A DNA stretch of 64,000 nt from contig CACAGI010000005.1 of NCBI GenBank assembly GCA_902532015.1, forward strand, positions 1 to 64,000, read 5' to 3'. Positions 26,531-36,180 of the stretch are shown one piece after another; position 1 is the first letter of the stretch, and every line of letters starts with the position of its first letter. The notes below the pieces were generated by a model. It ran no database searches. It saw only the letters and a program-made list of their open reading frames with translations, and had not been told where the DNA came from. Source of the stretch: an uncultured SAR86 cluster bacterium. GTDB lineage: Bacteria > Pseudomonadota > Gammaproteobacteria > Magnimaribacterales > Magnimaribacteraceae. The translations under genes and the position numbers were made by a program.

Positions 26531-27799
26531 ATGCCAGACAGTAAAGATATAAATATTTATATGGATTCTCTAGGATCTTCAGCTAAGAGAGCTTCTAGGA
26601 TTCTATCTCAAGCTTCCGTAGAGCAAAAGAATAGTGCCTTATTAAGTATTGCTGAGAAGATAGATTTAAAGCGTCAAGATATACTAAAAGAAAATCAACA
26701 TGACCTGGCGGAAGCAAAGAAAAAAGAAATAGGAGACGCTCTTATTGATAGATTAGAATTAACACAAGACCGAATAGATTCTATGATTTCCGGATTAAAA
26801 GTAGTTTCAGAATTACCTGATCCAGTAGGTGAGATTACAAATTTAAAGCCTACTCCATCGGGAATAGATGTCAGTAAAATGAGAGTTCCTTTAGGGGTTG
26901 TTGGAATTATTTATGAATCAAGGCCAAACGTAACTGCAGATGCAGCTGCTTTATGTTTGAAATCTGGAAACTCTTGTATTCTTAGAGGTGGGTCTGAAGC
27001 CATTCTTTCTAACAAAATTATTTGGCAGTGTTTGCAAGAAGGTCTCGATGAATCTGGACTTCCTAAAGAATGTATTCAGTTAGTAGAAATTATAGATCGA
27101 GCGGCTGTTAAAAGTCTTCTACAAATGGATAAGTGGATTGATGTCATTATACCTAGAGGTGGAAAAGGATTAGTAAAGCTCATTTCTGAAGAATCTAGAG
27201 TACCTGTAATCAAACATTTGGATGGTATATGTCACGTCTATATCGATCTAGATTCTGATCCTGAGAAATCTATAGATATAGCTTTTAATGCAAAGACATA
27301 CAGGTATGGTATCTGCGGTGCTATGGAAACGTTACTTATCCATGAAGAAGTTGCTTCAAGAATACTCCCTAAATTACTAGATAAATATAATGCAGAAGGT
27401 GTTGAAATAAGAGGATGTGAAGTTACCCAAAAGATCATTAAAGTTAAAGCCGCAAATGACGAAGACTGGACTACAGAATACTTGGCTCCAGTTTTATCAA
27501 TAAAAGTTGTTAAAGGTTTAGAGGAAGCTATAGAACATATTAATTTATACGGCTCTAGCCATACTGATTCTATAGTTACTGAAAATGAAGAAAATGTTGC
27601 AATTTTCTTTGATAAAGTTGATTCCAGTTCTGTTATGCATAATTTGCCTACCTGCTGGGCTGATGGATTTGAATACGGTTTAGGAGCTGAAGTAGGAATA
27701 TCAACTGATAAAATCCATGCAAGAGGTCCAGTTGGACTAGAAGGTCTCACTTCCCAGAAGTTTATAGTAAAAGGTAATTCTCAGCTTAGAGGGTCTTGA
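26531..27799 (+). CDS. proA: Gamma-glutamyl phosphate reductase
   Basis: Second enzyme of proline synthesis, reducing glutamyl phosphate to the semialdehyde with NADPH. 422 residues, with the aldehyde dehydrogenase-like signatures VGIIYESRPNVTADAAALCLKSGN and IPRGGKGLVKLI, and the catalytic Cys in YRYGICGAMETLL. The tail ARGPVGLEGLTSQKFIVKG is diagnostic. proB is not adjacent. It overlaps nadD by 4 bases and heads the long plus-strand cell-wall cluster. TAGAAT lies 8 bases before the ATG, so the leader is very short. Confidence 0.96.
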   Translation: MPDSKDINIYMDSLGSSAKRASRILSQASVEQKNSALLSIAEKIDLKRQDILKENQHDLAEAKKKEIGDALIDRLELTQDRIDSMISGLKVVSELPDPVGEITNLKPTPSGIDVSKMRVPLGVVGIIYESRPNVTADAAALCLKSGNSCILRGGSEAILSNKIIWQCLQEGLDESGLPKECIQLVEIIDRAAVKSLLQMDKWIDVIIPRGGKGLVKLISEESRVPVIKHLDGICHVYIDLDSDPEKSIDIAFNAKTYRYGICGAMETLLIHEEVASRILPKLLDKYNAEGVEIRGCEVTQKIIKVKAANDEDWTTEYLAPVLSIKVVKGLEEAIEHINLYGSSHTDSIVTENEENVAIFFDKVDSSSVMHNLPTCWADGFEYGLGAEVGISTDKIHARGPVGLEGLTSQKFIVKGNSQLRGS

Positions 27800-28443
27800 G
27801 TAAGCCTAATTCTAAATCTGAATTTATTGGTATCTTCGGGGGTACCTTTGACCCAGTGCACAAGGGCCACACAGAAATCATTAAAAATTTATTTGAATTA
27901 ATTCCACTAGACAAGGTCATAGTTATTCCAAATGGAATGCCTCCACATAAAGAAGCATCAGTAAGTTCAGAGGAAAGACTTAAAATGGTTTCCTCAGCTT
28001 TTAAGAATATAGACAAAGTAGTAATTGATGACAGAGAGATTAAAAAAAAGGATCCTTCTTATGCAATTTCTACCCTTAAAGAGTTAATTAAAGAAAATCA
28101 AGAACATTCTTTTATTTGGATTATGGGATCAGACTCATTTGCTGGAATTAATAGTTGGTATAAATGGAAAGATTTTCTAAAACTGGTCAATATTATTGTG
28201 ATGATTAGACCTAATCATGAAATACCTGAAGACAGTGAAGCTTATAAGCTTTTGCACAAAAGCCATACAATAAATAAAGCCTCCTTAAGCTCAGGAACAG
28301 AAAAGATTTTTCTTTTAAAAATTCGACCTATTGATATAACCTCAACTGACATAAGGAACAAGATAAATGAGGGGGAAGATGTTTCGAATCTTCTTCTAGA
28401 AGAAGTAAATGAACTTATAAATAAAAGGAACTTATATCAATAA
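27796..28443 (+). CDS. nadD: Nicotinate-nucleotide adenylyltransferase
   Basis: Adenylates nicotinate mononucleotide in NAD synthesis. 215 residues with the nucleotidyltransferase start GIFGGTFDPVHKGHTEI (HxGH motif) and the later DITSTDIRNKI (ISSTxIR type) motif. The start is TTG in a TTGA overlap with the proA stop, which indicates translational coupling; no ATG lies before the GIFGGTF motif. nadD next to rsfS and rlmH is a conserved bacterial arrangement. Confidence 0.96.
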   Translation: MSKPNSKSEFIGIFGGTFDPVHKGHTEIIKNLFELIPLDKVIVIPNGMPPHKEASVSSEERLKMVSSAFKNIDKVVIDDREIKKKDPSYAISTLKELIKENQEHSFIWIMGSDSFAGINSWYKWKDFLKLVNIIVMIRPNHEIPEDSEAYKLLHKSHTINKASLSSGTEKIFLLKIRPIDITSTDIRNKINEGEDVSNLLLEEVNELINKRNLYQ

Positions 28444-28446
28444 AAT

Positions 28447-28770
28447 ATGACTATATCTTTAAAGAATAAAATTATAGAAAACTTGGAAGACATTAAGGCA
28501 GTAGACCCAATAGCAATAAATGTTAAGAAAATTAGTACTTTCACTGATTTTATGATTATTGCTTCTGGAACTTCTAATAGACACATAACAGCTATTAGTG
28601 AAAAGGTAATTGAAGGGTTAAAGGAAAATAATATCAAGGATGTCAAAGTAGAAGGACAAGGTAATGATTATTGGGTTCTTGTTGATGCTGGGGATGTGAT
28701 TATCCATTTAATGTCAGCTGAAGCCAGAGAGTTTTATGATTTAGAAAGTTTATGGGATCCTGATTTGTAA
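28447..28770 (+). CDS. rsfS: Ribosome silencing factor
   Basis: 107-residue RsfS/Iojap protein that binds ribosomal protein L14 (uL14) and blocks subunit joining during starvation. Conserved features are DFMIIASGTSNRHITAI, the VEGQGNDYWVLVDAGDVIIHLM block and the C-terminal REFYDLESLW. It follows nadD by 3 bases and overlaps rlmH by one base. Length and context are standard. Confidence 0.96.
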   Translation: MTISLKNKIIENLEDIKAVDPIAINVKKISTFTDFMIIASGTSNRHITAISEKVIEGLKENNIKDVKVEGQGNDYWVLVDAGDVIIHLMSAEAREFYDLESLWDPDL

Positions 28771-29237
28771 TGTTAATTAATATTGTTTGCATAGAATCCA
28801 GCAGACCTGACTGGAGTAAACAAGCCTTTGAGTCTTATCAATCCAAATTTAATAAATCCATTAACATTCAATGGAAAGGATGTAAGCCCGTCCAAAGAAA
28901 CAAGAGTTATGATATAGATAAGGCTATTAAAAAGGAAAGTGACTTGCTTTTAGCTAAGACTAAAAAAGAAGACTTAATCATATGTTTAGACAAAGCAGGC
29001 AAGAGCTTCGATACTCTTAAACTCAAGCAGAATTTTGATAGCTGGATATCCTCTTCTAAAGATATTTCATTTCTCGTGGGCGGTCCAGACGGACTAAGCT
29101 CTGAATGCATAAGGCGAAGTCACTTAGTCTGGTCATTATCTGGCCTTACTTTTCCTCATTCATTAATACCAGTTTTATTAATTGAACAAATTTATAGAGT
29201 TTGGTCTATAACTCAGAATCACCCTTACCATAGATAG
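28770..29237 (+). CDS. rlmH: 23S rRNA pseudouridine-1915 N3-methyltransferase
   Basis: SPOUT-class methyltransferase of 155 residues that methylates pseudouridine 1915 in helix 69 of 23S rRNA. The C-terminal knot region is clear: FLVGGPDGLSSECI, WSLSGLTFPHSLIPVLLIEQIYR and the final NHPYHR. Overlaps rsfS by one base and lies 2 bases before the mrdA start. Confidence 0.96.
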   Translation: MLINIVCIESSRPDWSKQAFESYQSKFNKSINIQWKGCKPVQRNKSYDIDKAIKKESDLLLAKTKKEDLIICLDKAGKSFDTLKLKQNFDSWISSSKDISFLVGGPDGLSSECIRRSHLVWSLSGLTFPHSLIPVLLIEQIYRVWSITQNHPYHR

Positions 29238-29239
29238 AC

Positions 29240-31079
29240 ATGAGAATAGATCACCACCTTAAGAGTAAAGAAAATGATTTGAGAATATTAAAACAAAGAT
29301 CAAGCATCCTGTTTTTTTTAGCATTTTTATTAGTTTTAATTGGTTTGTATAAGATTATCGAGCTTACAGTCCTTGATGGGCAACAATACTTTACAGAGTC
29401 AGAAAAAAAATAGAATTATTAATGTTCCAATATATCCTTCGCGAGGATTGATCAAATTAACCGATGGGGAAATTGTTGCCGAAAATATAGTAAAGCACGA
29501 ATTATTAATAAGAAAAGACTTAGTTAATAAAGCTTCAAATGAAATTAAAGATCTACAGAATATTCTCTCATTGCCGGATATTGTATTAGATTTTTCTAAA
29601 ACCATTAATGGATCTGATGAACTTATTTTAATTTCAGGACTTACTTATGAACAACTAGCCAAATACCAAACCAATAAGCAAAAATGGCCTTCTATAGAAC
29701 TTAAAACTCAACTGAGAAGATTTCTTCCTCATAAAAATGTCTTTTCTCATGTTATTGGTCATTTAGGAGAAGTCACAAAAGAAGATGAAAGACAATATCA
29801 AGATATACGATACAAAGCAGGATCTTATATAGGGAAAGTAGGTCTTGAAAAAAGATATGAGTCTGAGATGCGAGGAAAAAGCGGTATGAGCATCATAGAA
29901 GTGGACGTATTCGGTAACCAAATTAGGGAGATAGAAAGAACGCAACCTATAAGGCCTTCAAATTTATATTTATCTTTAAATCTAAAATTACAACAGTTAG
30001 CCAGAGAAGAATTATCCGGTCGAAAAGGTGCAATAATTGCAATTGATCCTAATACAGGATTTATTAAGGCTCTTGTCAGTTCTCCTGACTATAATCCAAA
30101 TGTATTAAATAAAGCTGAAAATGGTTTCTCTTATCCTAGAGATAATCAAAAGGATGCTCCTTTATTTAATAGAGCAATATCAGGTTCTTATCCTCCAGCA
30201 TCTACTATTAAGCCTTTTTTAGGGCTATTAGGTTTAGAAGAAGAAACTATTGATACCTCTACAATTATTATTGATGAAGGAGTTTTTCAGATTAATGGCG
30301 AAGGCAGGAAATATAGAGGTTGGAAAGAAGATGGCCATGGGAATGTAAATCTCCATAAGGCAATAGTTGAATCTTCTGATGTTTATTTCTATGAACTAGC
30401 TTCCAAATTGACAATTGATAAGATTTCTAATTTTTTGAGTTTATTTTACTTTGGAAAAAATACGGGGATCGATCTTATTAATGAGTCTCCAAGCGTATTA
30501 CCTGACCGTAGTTGGAAACTTGGTCATATTGGAGAAAGTTGGTTTATAGGAGATACAGTTAATATGGGTATTGGCCAAGGATATATTACTGTTACTCCGC
30601 TTCAGCTTGCTGCGTCTGTTTCTGCTATTGCAACTAAAGGTAAAATTTTTAAGCCTAAATTAGTGAAACGTATAGGAGGTCAAGTTATTGAACCTGAACT
30701 TTTGTTTTCAATAGAATTAAAAAATAAGGAAAATTGGGAAGCTATAGAGGAATCGATGATAGCAGTGATTGATTCATGGAATGGTACGGCCCACAACCTT
30801 TATAAAGAAGGAGGTACAAAGATTGCAGGCAAGACGGGAACAGCTCAAATTAAAAGTTTAGTTGATCAAGAAATGACTGTAAAAGAAGAATACGAAGGTA
30901 TAAGGGAAATAGAAAAGAATAGAGATCATGCTCTCTTTATCAGTTATGGTCCATTGCCCAGCCCTAACTTGACTGTAGTTGTTATTGTTGAGAATGGAGA
31001 ATCGGGTAGTTCAGTCGCTGCACCAATTGCTATGAAATTGCTTGAACAATATCAAAAGGAGATACTCGCAGATGTCTAG
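29240..31079 (+). CDS. mrdA: Penicillin-binding protein 2, with an A8 frameshift near the N-terminus
   Basis: Peptidoglycan transpeptidase of cell elongation, partner of RodA. From the ATG at 29240 the first frame gives a cytoplasmic start and membrane anchor (SILFFLAFLLVLIGLYKII) and continues through QQYFTESEKK to a stop at 29411-29413. The rest, ending at 31079, is in another frame. Removing one A from the run of eight at 29403-29410 fuses them as TESEKNRIINVPIYPSRG, which aligns with the E. coli stretch NENRIKLVPIAPSRG. The corrected protein is about 612 residues (633 in E. coli). The active site has PPASTIKPF, SSDVYFYEL and AGKTGTAQ. The ORF track start (TTG 29340) is an artefact of the shift. 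Sequencing error, polymerase slippage or a real mutation are possible. Confidence 0.9.
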
Positions 31080-32199
31080 AAGAGCCCCCTTAGATTATGA
31101 GATTAATAATCCTTTAACAAATAGTTCAAATTCGCTTTATAAGATATTTAAAGACATACCCTTATTTTTTGCCCTTTCACTCATTCTTAGCTTTGGCTTA
31201 TTTATGCTTTATAGCGCTAGCGGTCAGTCCATAGCAATGGTTTCTAGACAATTAATTTATATTATTGCTGGCTTATTCTTGATGCTTTTAGTTGCGCAGT
31301 TGAAACCCGAATCATATAAGAATGTCTTAATGAACTCATATTGGTTTGGATTATTCTTGTTAGTCTATGTATTAATTAATCCAGCCGAAGGATACGCTAC
31401 AAACAGATGGATTGATGTTTGGTTTTTTAACTTTCAACCATCAGAAATAATTCGTCTTCTTTTACCTCTATCCTTAGTGGCTTACTTATGCAGAAAGGAT
31501 TCTAGACCCAAAATACATGATTGGTTTATTACATCAATAGCAGCCTTTATATGCTTTTATTTGGTTGCTAGGCAGCCAGACTTAGGTACTGGGCTAATTG
31601 TATTCACTTCAGGCTTGATACCAATATTTTTAGCTGGATTGCCTTACAAGATTATTTTTGGTTATTTAGCTGGGTTAGCTATTGCTGCTCCTTATTTATG
31701 GTCTAATTTACTATTAGAATATCAAAGACAAAGGGTCTTAACGCTTATTAACCCTGAGGCTGATCCGTTAGGAACAGGATGGAATATAAATCAATCCCAA
31801 ACTGCTATTGGATCAGGAGGATTAACTGGAAAAGGCTATCTATCTGGGACGCAGAGTCAGCTAGATTTTATCCCTGAAAGTCACTCTGATTTTATTTTTT
31901 CAGTTATAGCCGAAGAGCTAGGTTTAATAGGTATTTTGACGATGTTCTTTTTATATGGTTTTATTATTTGGAGAGTATTTAAGATCAGTTATAAGTCAGA
32001 GACAAATTTTGAGAGAATCACATGCAGTTCTTTAGGTTTTATCTTTCTTTTATTTATTTTAATCAATGTATTAATGGTTATAGGTATAATCCCTGTAGTG
32101 GGAGTGCCTTTACCTTTAATAAGTCAGGGAGGTACTTCGATAGTGGTCCATTTACTTGCTTTTGGAGTGATTTTATCAATGAAGAATACTGTTAGATGA
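31072..32199 (+). CDS. rodA: Rod shape-determining protein RodA, SEDS glycosyltransferase
   Basis: Polytopic SEDS peptidoglycan polymerase (about 375 residues, roughly ten transmembrane helices) working with PBP2. Family marks are FQPSEIIRLLLPLSL, ARQPDLGTGLIVFTSGL (with the essential Asp), FIPESHSDFIFSVIAEELG and the final GVPLPLISQGGTS. The ORF track starts at TTG 31042, but ATG 31072 has AGGAG 10 bases upstream and gives the expected N-terminus. It overlaps the end of mrdA by 8 bases and mltB by 4. Confidence 0.96.
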   Translation: MSRRAPLDYEINNPLTNSSNSLYKIFKDIPLFFALSLILSFGLFMLYSASGQSIAMVSRQLIYIIAGLFLMLLVAQLKPESYKNVLMNSYWFGLFLLVYVLINPAEGYATNRWIDVWFFNFQPSEIIRLLLPLSLVAYLCRKDSRPKIHDWFITSIAAFICFYLVARQPDLGTGLIVFTSGLIPIFLAGLPYKIIFGYLAGLAIAAPYLWSNLLLEYQRQRVLTLINPEADPLGTGWNINQSQTAIGSGGLTGKGYLSGTQSQLDFIPESHSDFIFSVIAEELGLIGILTMFFLYGFIIWRVFKISYKSETNFERITCSSLGFIFLLFILINVLMVIGIIPVVGVPLPLISQGGTSIVVHLLAFGVILSMKNTVR

Positions 32200-33179
32200 A
32201 AATCAAAGGAATAATTCTAGTTGTTTCTATGACTTTGCTTTGTACAAAGATCTCTTCTGATGAAAATTTTAATTATTCATCACGAGGTGATGTTAAAGAA
32301 TATATTGCAGAACTATCTGCTAAACATGATTTTGACTTTGAACAACTTTTGAAACTTTTGGGGAGTGCAGTTTATCAAGAAAAAGTTGTAAGGATAATGA
32401 ATAGACAACCAGAAGGAACAATGACTTGGTCTGGATATAAGAAAATGATGGTTTCTGATTCTAGGATTTCAGCCGGTAAAGAATTTATCAATTTATATAG
32501 GGAAGATTTATATAGAGCTGAAGATCTTTACGGAGTTCCTGCTGAAATAATAGCCTCTATCATTGGTATAGAAACCCGTTATGGAAGAATAACAGGGAAT
32601 ATAAGAGTATTAGATTCCTTGATGACACTCTCTTTTAATTACCCAAGAAGATCAGAGTTTTTTAAGATTCAACTAGAAGAATTTCTTCTATTAAGTAGAG
32701 AGGAAGGTTTTGATCCTAGTTCCTTAGAAGGTTCAATTGCTGGAGCAATGGGTTATGGCCAATTTATGCCTGATAGTTATAGAAAGTACGCAGTTGATTT
32801 TGACTCAGATGGAATAAGAGATATTTTAACGAATCCAGTTGACGCTATTGGAAGTGTTGCTAACTTTTTAAGCAAGAAAGGAAAGTGGAAGCCTAATACT
32901 CCAATAGCAATGAAAGCTAAAAGTATTCTTGATGAGACTACTTTCCAATCAAAATTTAAGCCTTACATGACATTCAATGAATTAAACGAAATAGGTCTTC
33001 AACCTCAGGAGAAGATACCGGGGAATCTAAAATTTGTTCCAATATCACTTGAATTAGATGAAGGTTTTGAGCATTGGTTAGGTTTTGATAATTATTATTC
33101 TTTATCAAGATACAATAGAAGTAAGTTATACGTTATGGCAGTAATTGAATTTAGTAGGTCCTTATCAATATATTTATAG
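32196..33179 (+). CDS. mltB: Membrane-bound lytic murein transglycosylase B
   Basis: Cleaves glycan strands to give 1,6-anhydro-muropeptides. 327 residues with a signal peptide (MKIKGIILVVSMTLLCTKISS). The catalytic Glu is in IIGIETRYGRITG, matching the E. coli active-site segment, and AGAMGYGQFMPDSYRKYAVDFDSDG is the second hallmark. The Cys at the end of the signal (LLCT) is a poor lipobox, so the protein may be soluble periplasmic rather than lipid-anchored. In this organism it replaces rlpA between rodA and dacA. Confidence 0.93.
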   Translation: MKIKGIILVVSMTLLCTKISSDENFNYSSRGDVKEYIAELSAKHDFDFEQLLKLLGSAVYQEKVVRIMNRQPEGTMTWSGYKKMMVSDSRISAGKEFINLYREDLYRAEDLYGVPAEIIASIIGIETRYGRITGNIRVLDSLMTLSFNYPRRSEFFKIQLEEFLLLSREEGFDPSSLEGSIAGAMGYGQFMPDSYRKYAVDFDSDGIRDILTNPVDAIGSVANFLSKKGKWKPNTPIAMKAKSILDETTFQSKFKPYMTFNELNEIGLQPQEKIPGNLKFVPISLELDEGFEHWLGFDNYYSLSRYNRSKLYVMAVIEFSRSLSIYL

Positions 33180-33193
33180 CAGGAAAATTTAGT

Positions 33194-34354
33194 ATGTATA
33201 ACCCTTTTAAGCTTATCAAAATAGTAACTCTATTTTTTTTAACAATTTCTTTACTAGCAGAGGAAAGCTTCATTCCAGATCCTCCTTCTTTGAATGCAAC
33301 TAATTACATCTTAATGGACTCTGTATCGGGAAGGATTCTGGCAGAGAAGGGAGCAGATGAAAAAATTGAGCCAGCTAGCATAACTAAAATTATGACAGGA
33401 TATGTTGCGGCAGATCAGGCTGAAAAAGGTTTTGTAAGCTTGTCTGATGAAGTGTTTATAAGTGAGAATTGTTGGAGAAAGCAAGGATCCAAAATGTTTA
33501 TAAGGGAAGGTACAAGAGTCTTACTATCCGACCTCATTAAAGGCATGGTTATACAATCTGGCAATGATGCTAGTTGCGCTATTGCTGAACATGTGGCTGT
33601 ATCAGAGGAAGGTTTTGTCCAGTTGATGAACTTATATGCTCGCGAAATGGATTTAAAAAATACCAAATTTATAAATGAGAGTGGATGGCCAGATCCAGAA
33701 CATTATTCTTCTGCAAGAGATTTAGCTATTCTTTCAAAAAATTTAATTAAGAAATTTCCCAATCATTATTCTCTTTATAAAGAAAAATACTTTACTTTTA
33801 ATGAAATAAAGCAAAGGAATAGGAATAGTCTATTGTGGCAAGATGACTCAATAGATGGCATAAAGACTGGTCATACAGAGAGTGCAGGATATTGCTTAGT
33901 TTCGTCTGGAGTAAGAAATGATACTAGGTTAATTGCAGTTACTCTTAGAAGCTCTTCTGAAAAGGCAAGATTAACTGATAATAGAAGACTCTTAGACTAT
34001 GGATTCAGATATTTTAGGACTAAAAAGATTCTTACAAGGGATTTGTCATTATTAAAAGAACAAGTCTGGGGCGGGGAAGATGAACAAGTAGATCTTTCCT
34101 CTGGTGAGGACCTTTATCTCACTCTCTCTCCAAGGGATTTCCAGAGAGTAGAGCCTAAAATTTCCTTAAATGATTATCTTCAAGCGCCTATTAGTAAAGG
34201 GCAAGTAGTTGGAAAAATTGATCTTCTGTTAGATGGAGAATCATTGGCTATTGTAGATGCCATTGCAATGGAAGAAGTAACCGCATTAGGTTTTTTTGGA
34301 AGAGCATGGTCTAACATTAAACTTCTTACCTATCGATTCTTAATTGAAGAATAG
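33194..34354 (+). CDS. dacA: D-alanyl-D-alanine carboxypeptidase (PBP5/6 type)
   Basis: Trims the terminal D-Ala from peptidoglycan stem peptides. 386 residues with a signal peptide (first 22 or so). Penicillin-binding motifs: ASITKIM (SxxK), SGNDAS (SxN) and DGIKTGHTESAG (KTG). The C-terminal beta domain is followed by an amphipathic end (FGRAWSNIKLLTYRFL) that would anchor it to the inner membrane, as in E. coli PBP5. AGGAAA precedes the ATG. It neighbours mrdA-rodA as in enterobacteria. Confidence 0.95.
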   Translation: MYNPFKLIKIVTLFFLTISLLAEESFIPDPPSLNATNYILMDSVSGRILAEKGADEKIEPASITKIMTGYVAADQAEKGFVSLSDEVFISENCWRKQGSKMFIREGTRVLLSDLIKGMVIQSGNDASCAIAEHVAVSEEGFVQLMNLYAREMDLKNTKFINESGWPDPEHYSSARDLAILSKNLIKKFPNHYSLYKEKYFTFNEIKQRNRNSLLWQDDSIDGIKTGHTESAGYCLVSSGVRNDTRLIAVTLRSSSEKARLTDNRRLLDYGFRYFRTKKILTRDLSLLKEQVWGGEDEQVDLSSGEDLYLTLSPRDFQRVEPKISLNDYLQAPISKGQVVGKIDLLLDGESLAIVDAIAMEEVTALGFFGRAWSNIKLLTYRFLIEE

Positions 34355-34365
34355 ATAACTTACTA

Positions 34366-35220
34366 ATGTGGACCTATTTAAACGGAGAATTTATTCTAAA
34401 GGAGCATGTTAAGGTCTCTCCTTTTGATAGGGGTTTTTTATTTGGTGATAGCGTTTATGAAGTTATTCCTGCATACAACAATAAACTTTTTTTATTTGAT
34501 GAGCATTTAGCAAGGTTAGAAAGTTCATTATCAATCATAAATATTCCTATTCCTGATTTTTTAAAGAATTTACGTCCATTGATTATGGAATTAGTAAAAA
34601 AGAATCAATTTTTAAACCAAGCTATCTATATACAAATAACAAGAGGAGTTGATCCTTTTCGATCACATGTTGCTTCCAGTAGCTCTTCACCTACTTTATT
34701 TATTAGCTCCACTGAATTAGAAATTAATCCTTATAGAGAAAATCCGATGAAAAAGGGTTTAAAAGTCAGGCTTGAAGAAGATATTCGATGGAAAAGATGT
34801 GATGTAAAAGCTACAACTTTACTTCCAAATATTATTCCTTTTCATCGTGAAGACGGACTTAATGTTGATGAAATATTATTTTATGATGAAGAGAAAGTTT
34901 GCGAAGGATCAAAGTCTAATTTTTTCTTTGTTTTTGACGACTTAATTATGACACCGCCAAAAGATCAAAATATTTTAGTGGGCATAACAAGAAATTATTT
35001 TTTAAAAAGACTACAAGAAGAAGGCTTTAGAGTATTAGAAAAAGAAATAAAAAAAGACGACTTAAAAGAAGCAGATGAAATATGGATTACTAGTTCAACA
35101 AAAGAGATACAGCCAGTTCACCAAATTGATGATAATTTTTTACCTGAAAAAGAGTACGAGGATTGCTATTGGTATAAAGCTTTAATGATATTAGAAGAAG
35201 AATTAAAAGGTGATAGCTAG
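34366..35220 (+). CDS. D-amino-acid aminotransferase-like, class IV
   Basis: 284-residue fold-type IV PLP aminotransferase. FDRGFLFGDSVYEVIPAYNNKLFLFDEHLARLESSL is the standard start, and the Schiff-base Lys is in CDVKATTLLPNI. EGSKSNFFFV and SSTKEIQPV are the other cofactor and substrate segments. D-Ala/D-Glu transaminase is the best guess given the wall genes upstream; ilvE or 4-amino-4-deoxychorismate lyase are alternatives in the same fold. It sits at the position of the E. coli ybeD-lipB genes. The 3' end overlaps holA by 18 bases on the other strand. Confidence 0.82.
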   Translation: MWTYLNGEFILKEHVKVSPFDRGFLFGDSVYEVIPAYNNKLFLFDEHLARLESSLSIINIPIPDFLKNLRPLIMELVKKNQFLNQAIYIQITRGVDPFRSHVASSSSSPTLFISSTELEINPYRENPMKKGLKVRLEEDIRWKRCDVKATTLLPNIIPFHREDGLNVDEILFYDEEKVCEGSKSNFFFVFDDLIMTPPKDQNILVGITRNYFLKRLQEEGFRVLEKEIKKDDLKEADEIWITSSTKEIQPVHQIDDNFLPEKEYEDCYWYKALMILEEELKGDS

Positions 35221-36180
35221 ATCTCGAATTGCTTGCCAAGGATTTTTTGAAGAAAGCCCTTTAATTGATGCATCTATCTCTGATATTTCTTTCAAAGACT
35301 GTTTTATTTTACCTTTAGTAACTTGCTTAACTCTTTTGTTTAGGGCTTCTAAATAATACCTTGGGCCCCAGATATTCTTAGTTGATCTATCTTCCATTAC
35401 TTTGTAAAGGTTATTAATTTCTTTAGTAAGAGCCCAGAGAATCAGCGTTGGCTGAACACCTTCAGACTTAAGAGATTCTATAATTTTAAAAGTCTTATGC
35501 TTGTTCCCTGCAACAAATGCATTTGATAAATCAAAAATACCATATTTGGAAGCATTAGATATAGAATCTTCCATTTCCTTTAAACCAATTTCAATATCAG
35601 GGTAAAGTAAAGAAAGTTTAATTATTTCTTGAGTGGCTGCAAGAAGATTCCCTTCGGTTTTTTCTGCAAGAAGATTAGATGCCTCTTGTTTTATTTCTAC
35701 TTTGTAGGATTTAGCTTGATTTTGGATCCAAGAAGGCAGAGAGTTAATAGGAATTGGACTTTCCACAACCATCATTCCTGATTGCTCAAGGGCTTTAGCC
35801 CAAGCAGAGGACTGATTTTTTTTATTTAATCCTTGAGCGTAAACAATTAGCAATTTATTTGGATCAGGATTCAAGGCATACTCTTGAAGCGCTTTAGAAC
35901 CTTTATTGCCTGGACCGGTACCAAGTAATTTAAGCTCTATTATTTTTTTTGAACCGAATAAATCTAAGTTTTCATTATTTGAGTCAAGAAAAGACCAATC
36001 CATATCTTTAGAGACTACATAGGTAATTTTTTCATCAAAATTAGAATTCTTTGCTGCAAATAGAACTTCATCCGTTAGGGCAGATAGTTGTATAGATTCT
36101 TCTCCGAAGAATATATAAATAGATTTTAGTTCTTGATTAACTAATTTCTTTAGATCCTTAGAATTAATTTTCATTAGCAA
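35203..36180 (-). CDS. holA: DNA polymerase III delta subunit
   Basis: Clamp-loader delta subunit that opens the beta sliding clamp. 325 residues with low sequence conservation but the right layout: KSIYIFFGEESIQLSALTDEVL at the start (the Walker-like fold without a functional P-loop), a middle TEGNLLAATQEIIKLSLL motif typical of HolA, and a helical collar domain at the end. The gene overlaps lptE by 17 bases. leuS-lptE-holA order is the enterobacterial one. Confidence 0.92.
   Translation of the reverse strand: MLMKINSKDLKKLVNQELKSIYIFFGEESIQLSALTDEVLFAAKNSNFDEKITYVVSKDMDWSFLDSNNENLDLFGSKKIIELKLLGTGPGNKGSKALQEYALNPDPNKLLIVYAQGLNKKNQSSAWAKALEQSGMMVVESPIPINSLPSWIQNQAKSYKVEIKQEASNLLAEKTEGNLLAATQEIIKLSLLYPDIEIGLKEMEDSISNASKYGIFDLSNAFVAGNKHKTFKIIESLKSEGVQPTLILWALTKEINNLYKVMEDRSTKNIWGPRYYLEALNKRVKQVTKGKIKQSLKEISEIDASIKGLSSKNPWQAIRDLAITF

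Noticed and set aside
27238-27750. 170-residue minus-strand ORF
   Set aside because: It is fully antisense to proA, whose motifs are intact, and its translation looks like low-complexity Ser/Ile shadow sequence.
29340-29410. TTG start of the 579-residue ORF given for PBP2
   Set aside because: The residues before the A-run have no similarity to PBP2, while the other frame gives a proper anchor; the start is a by-product of the frameshift.
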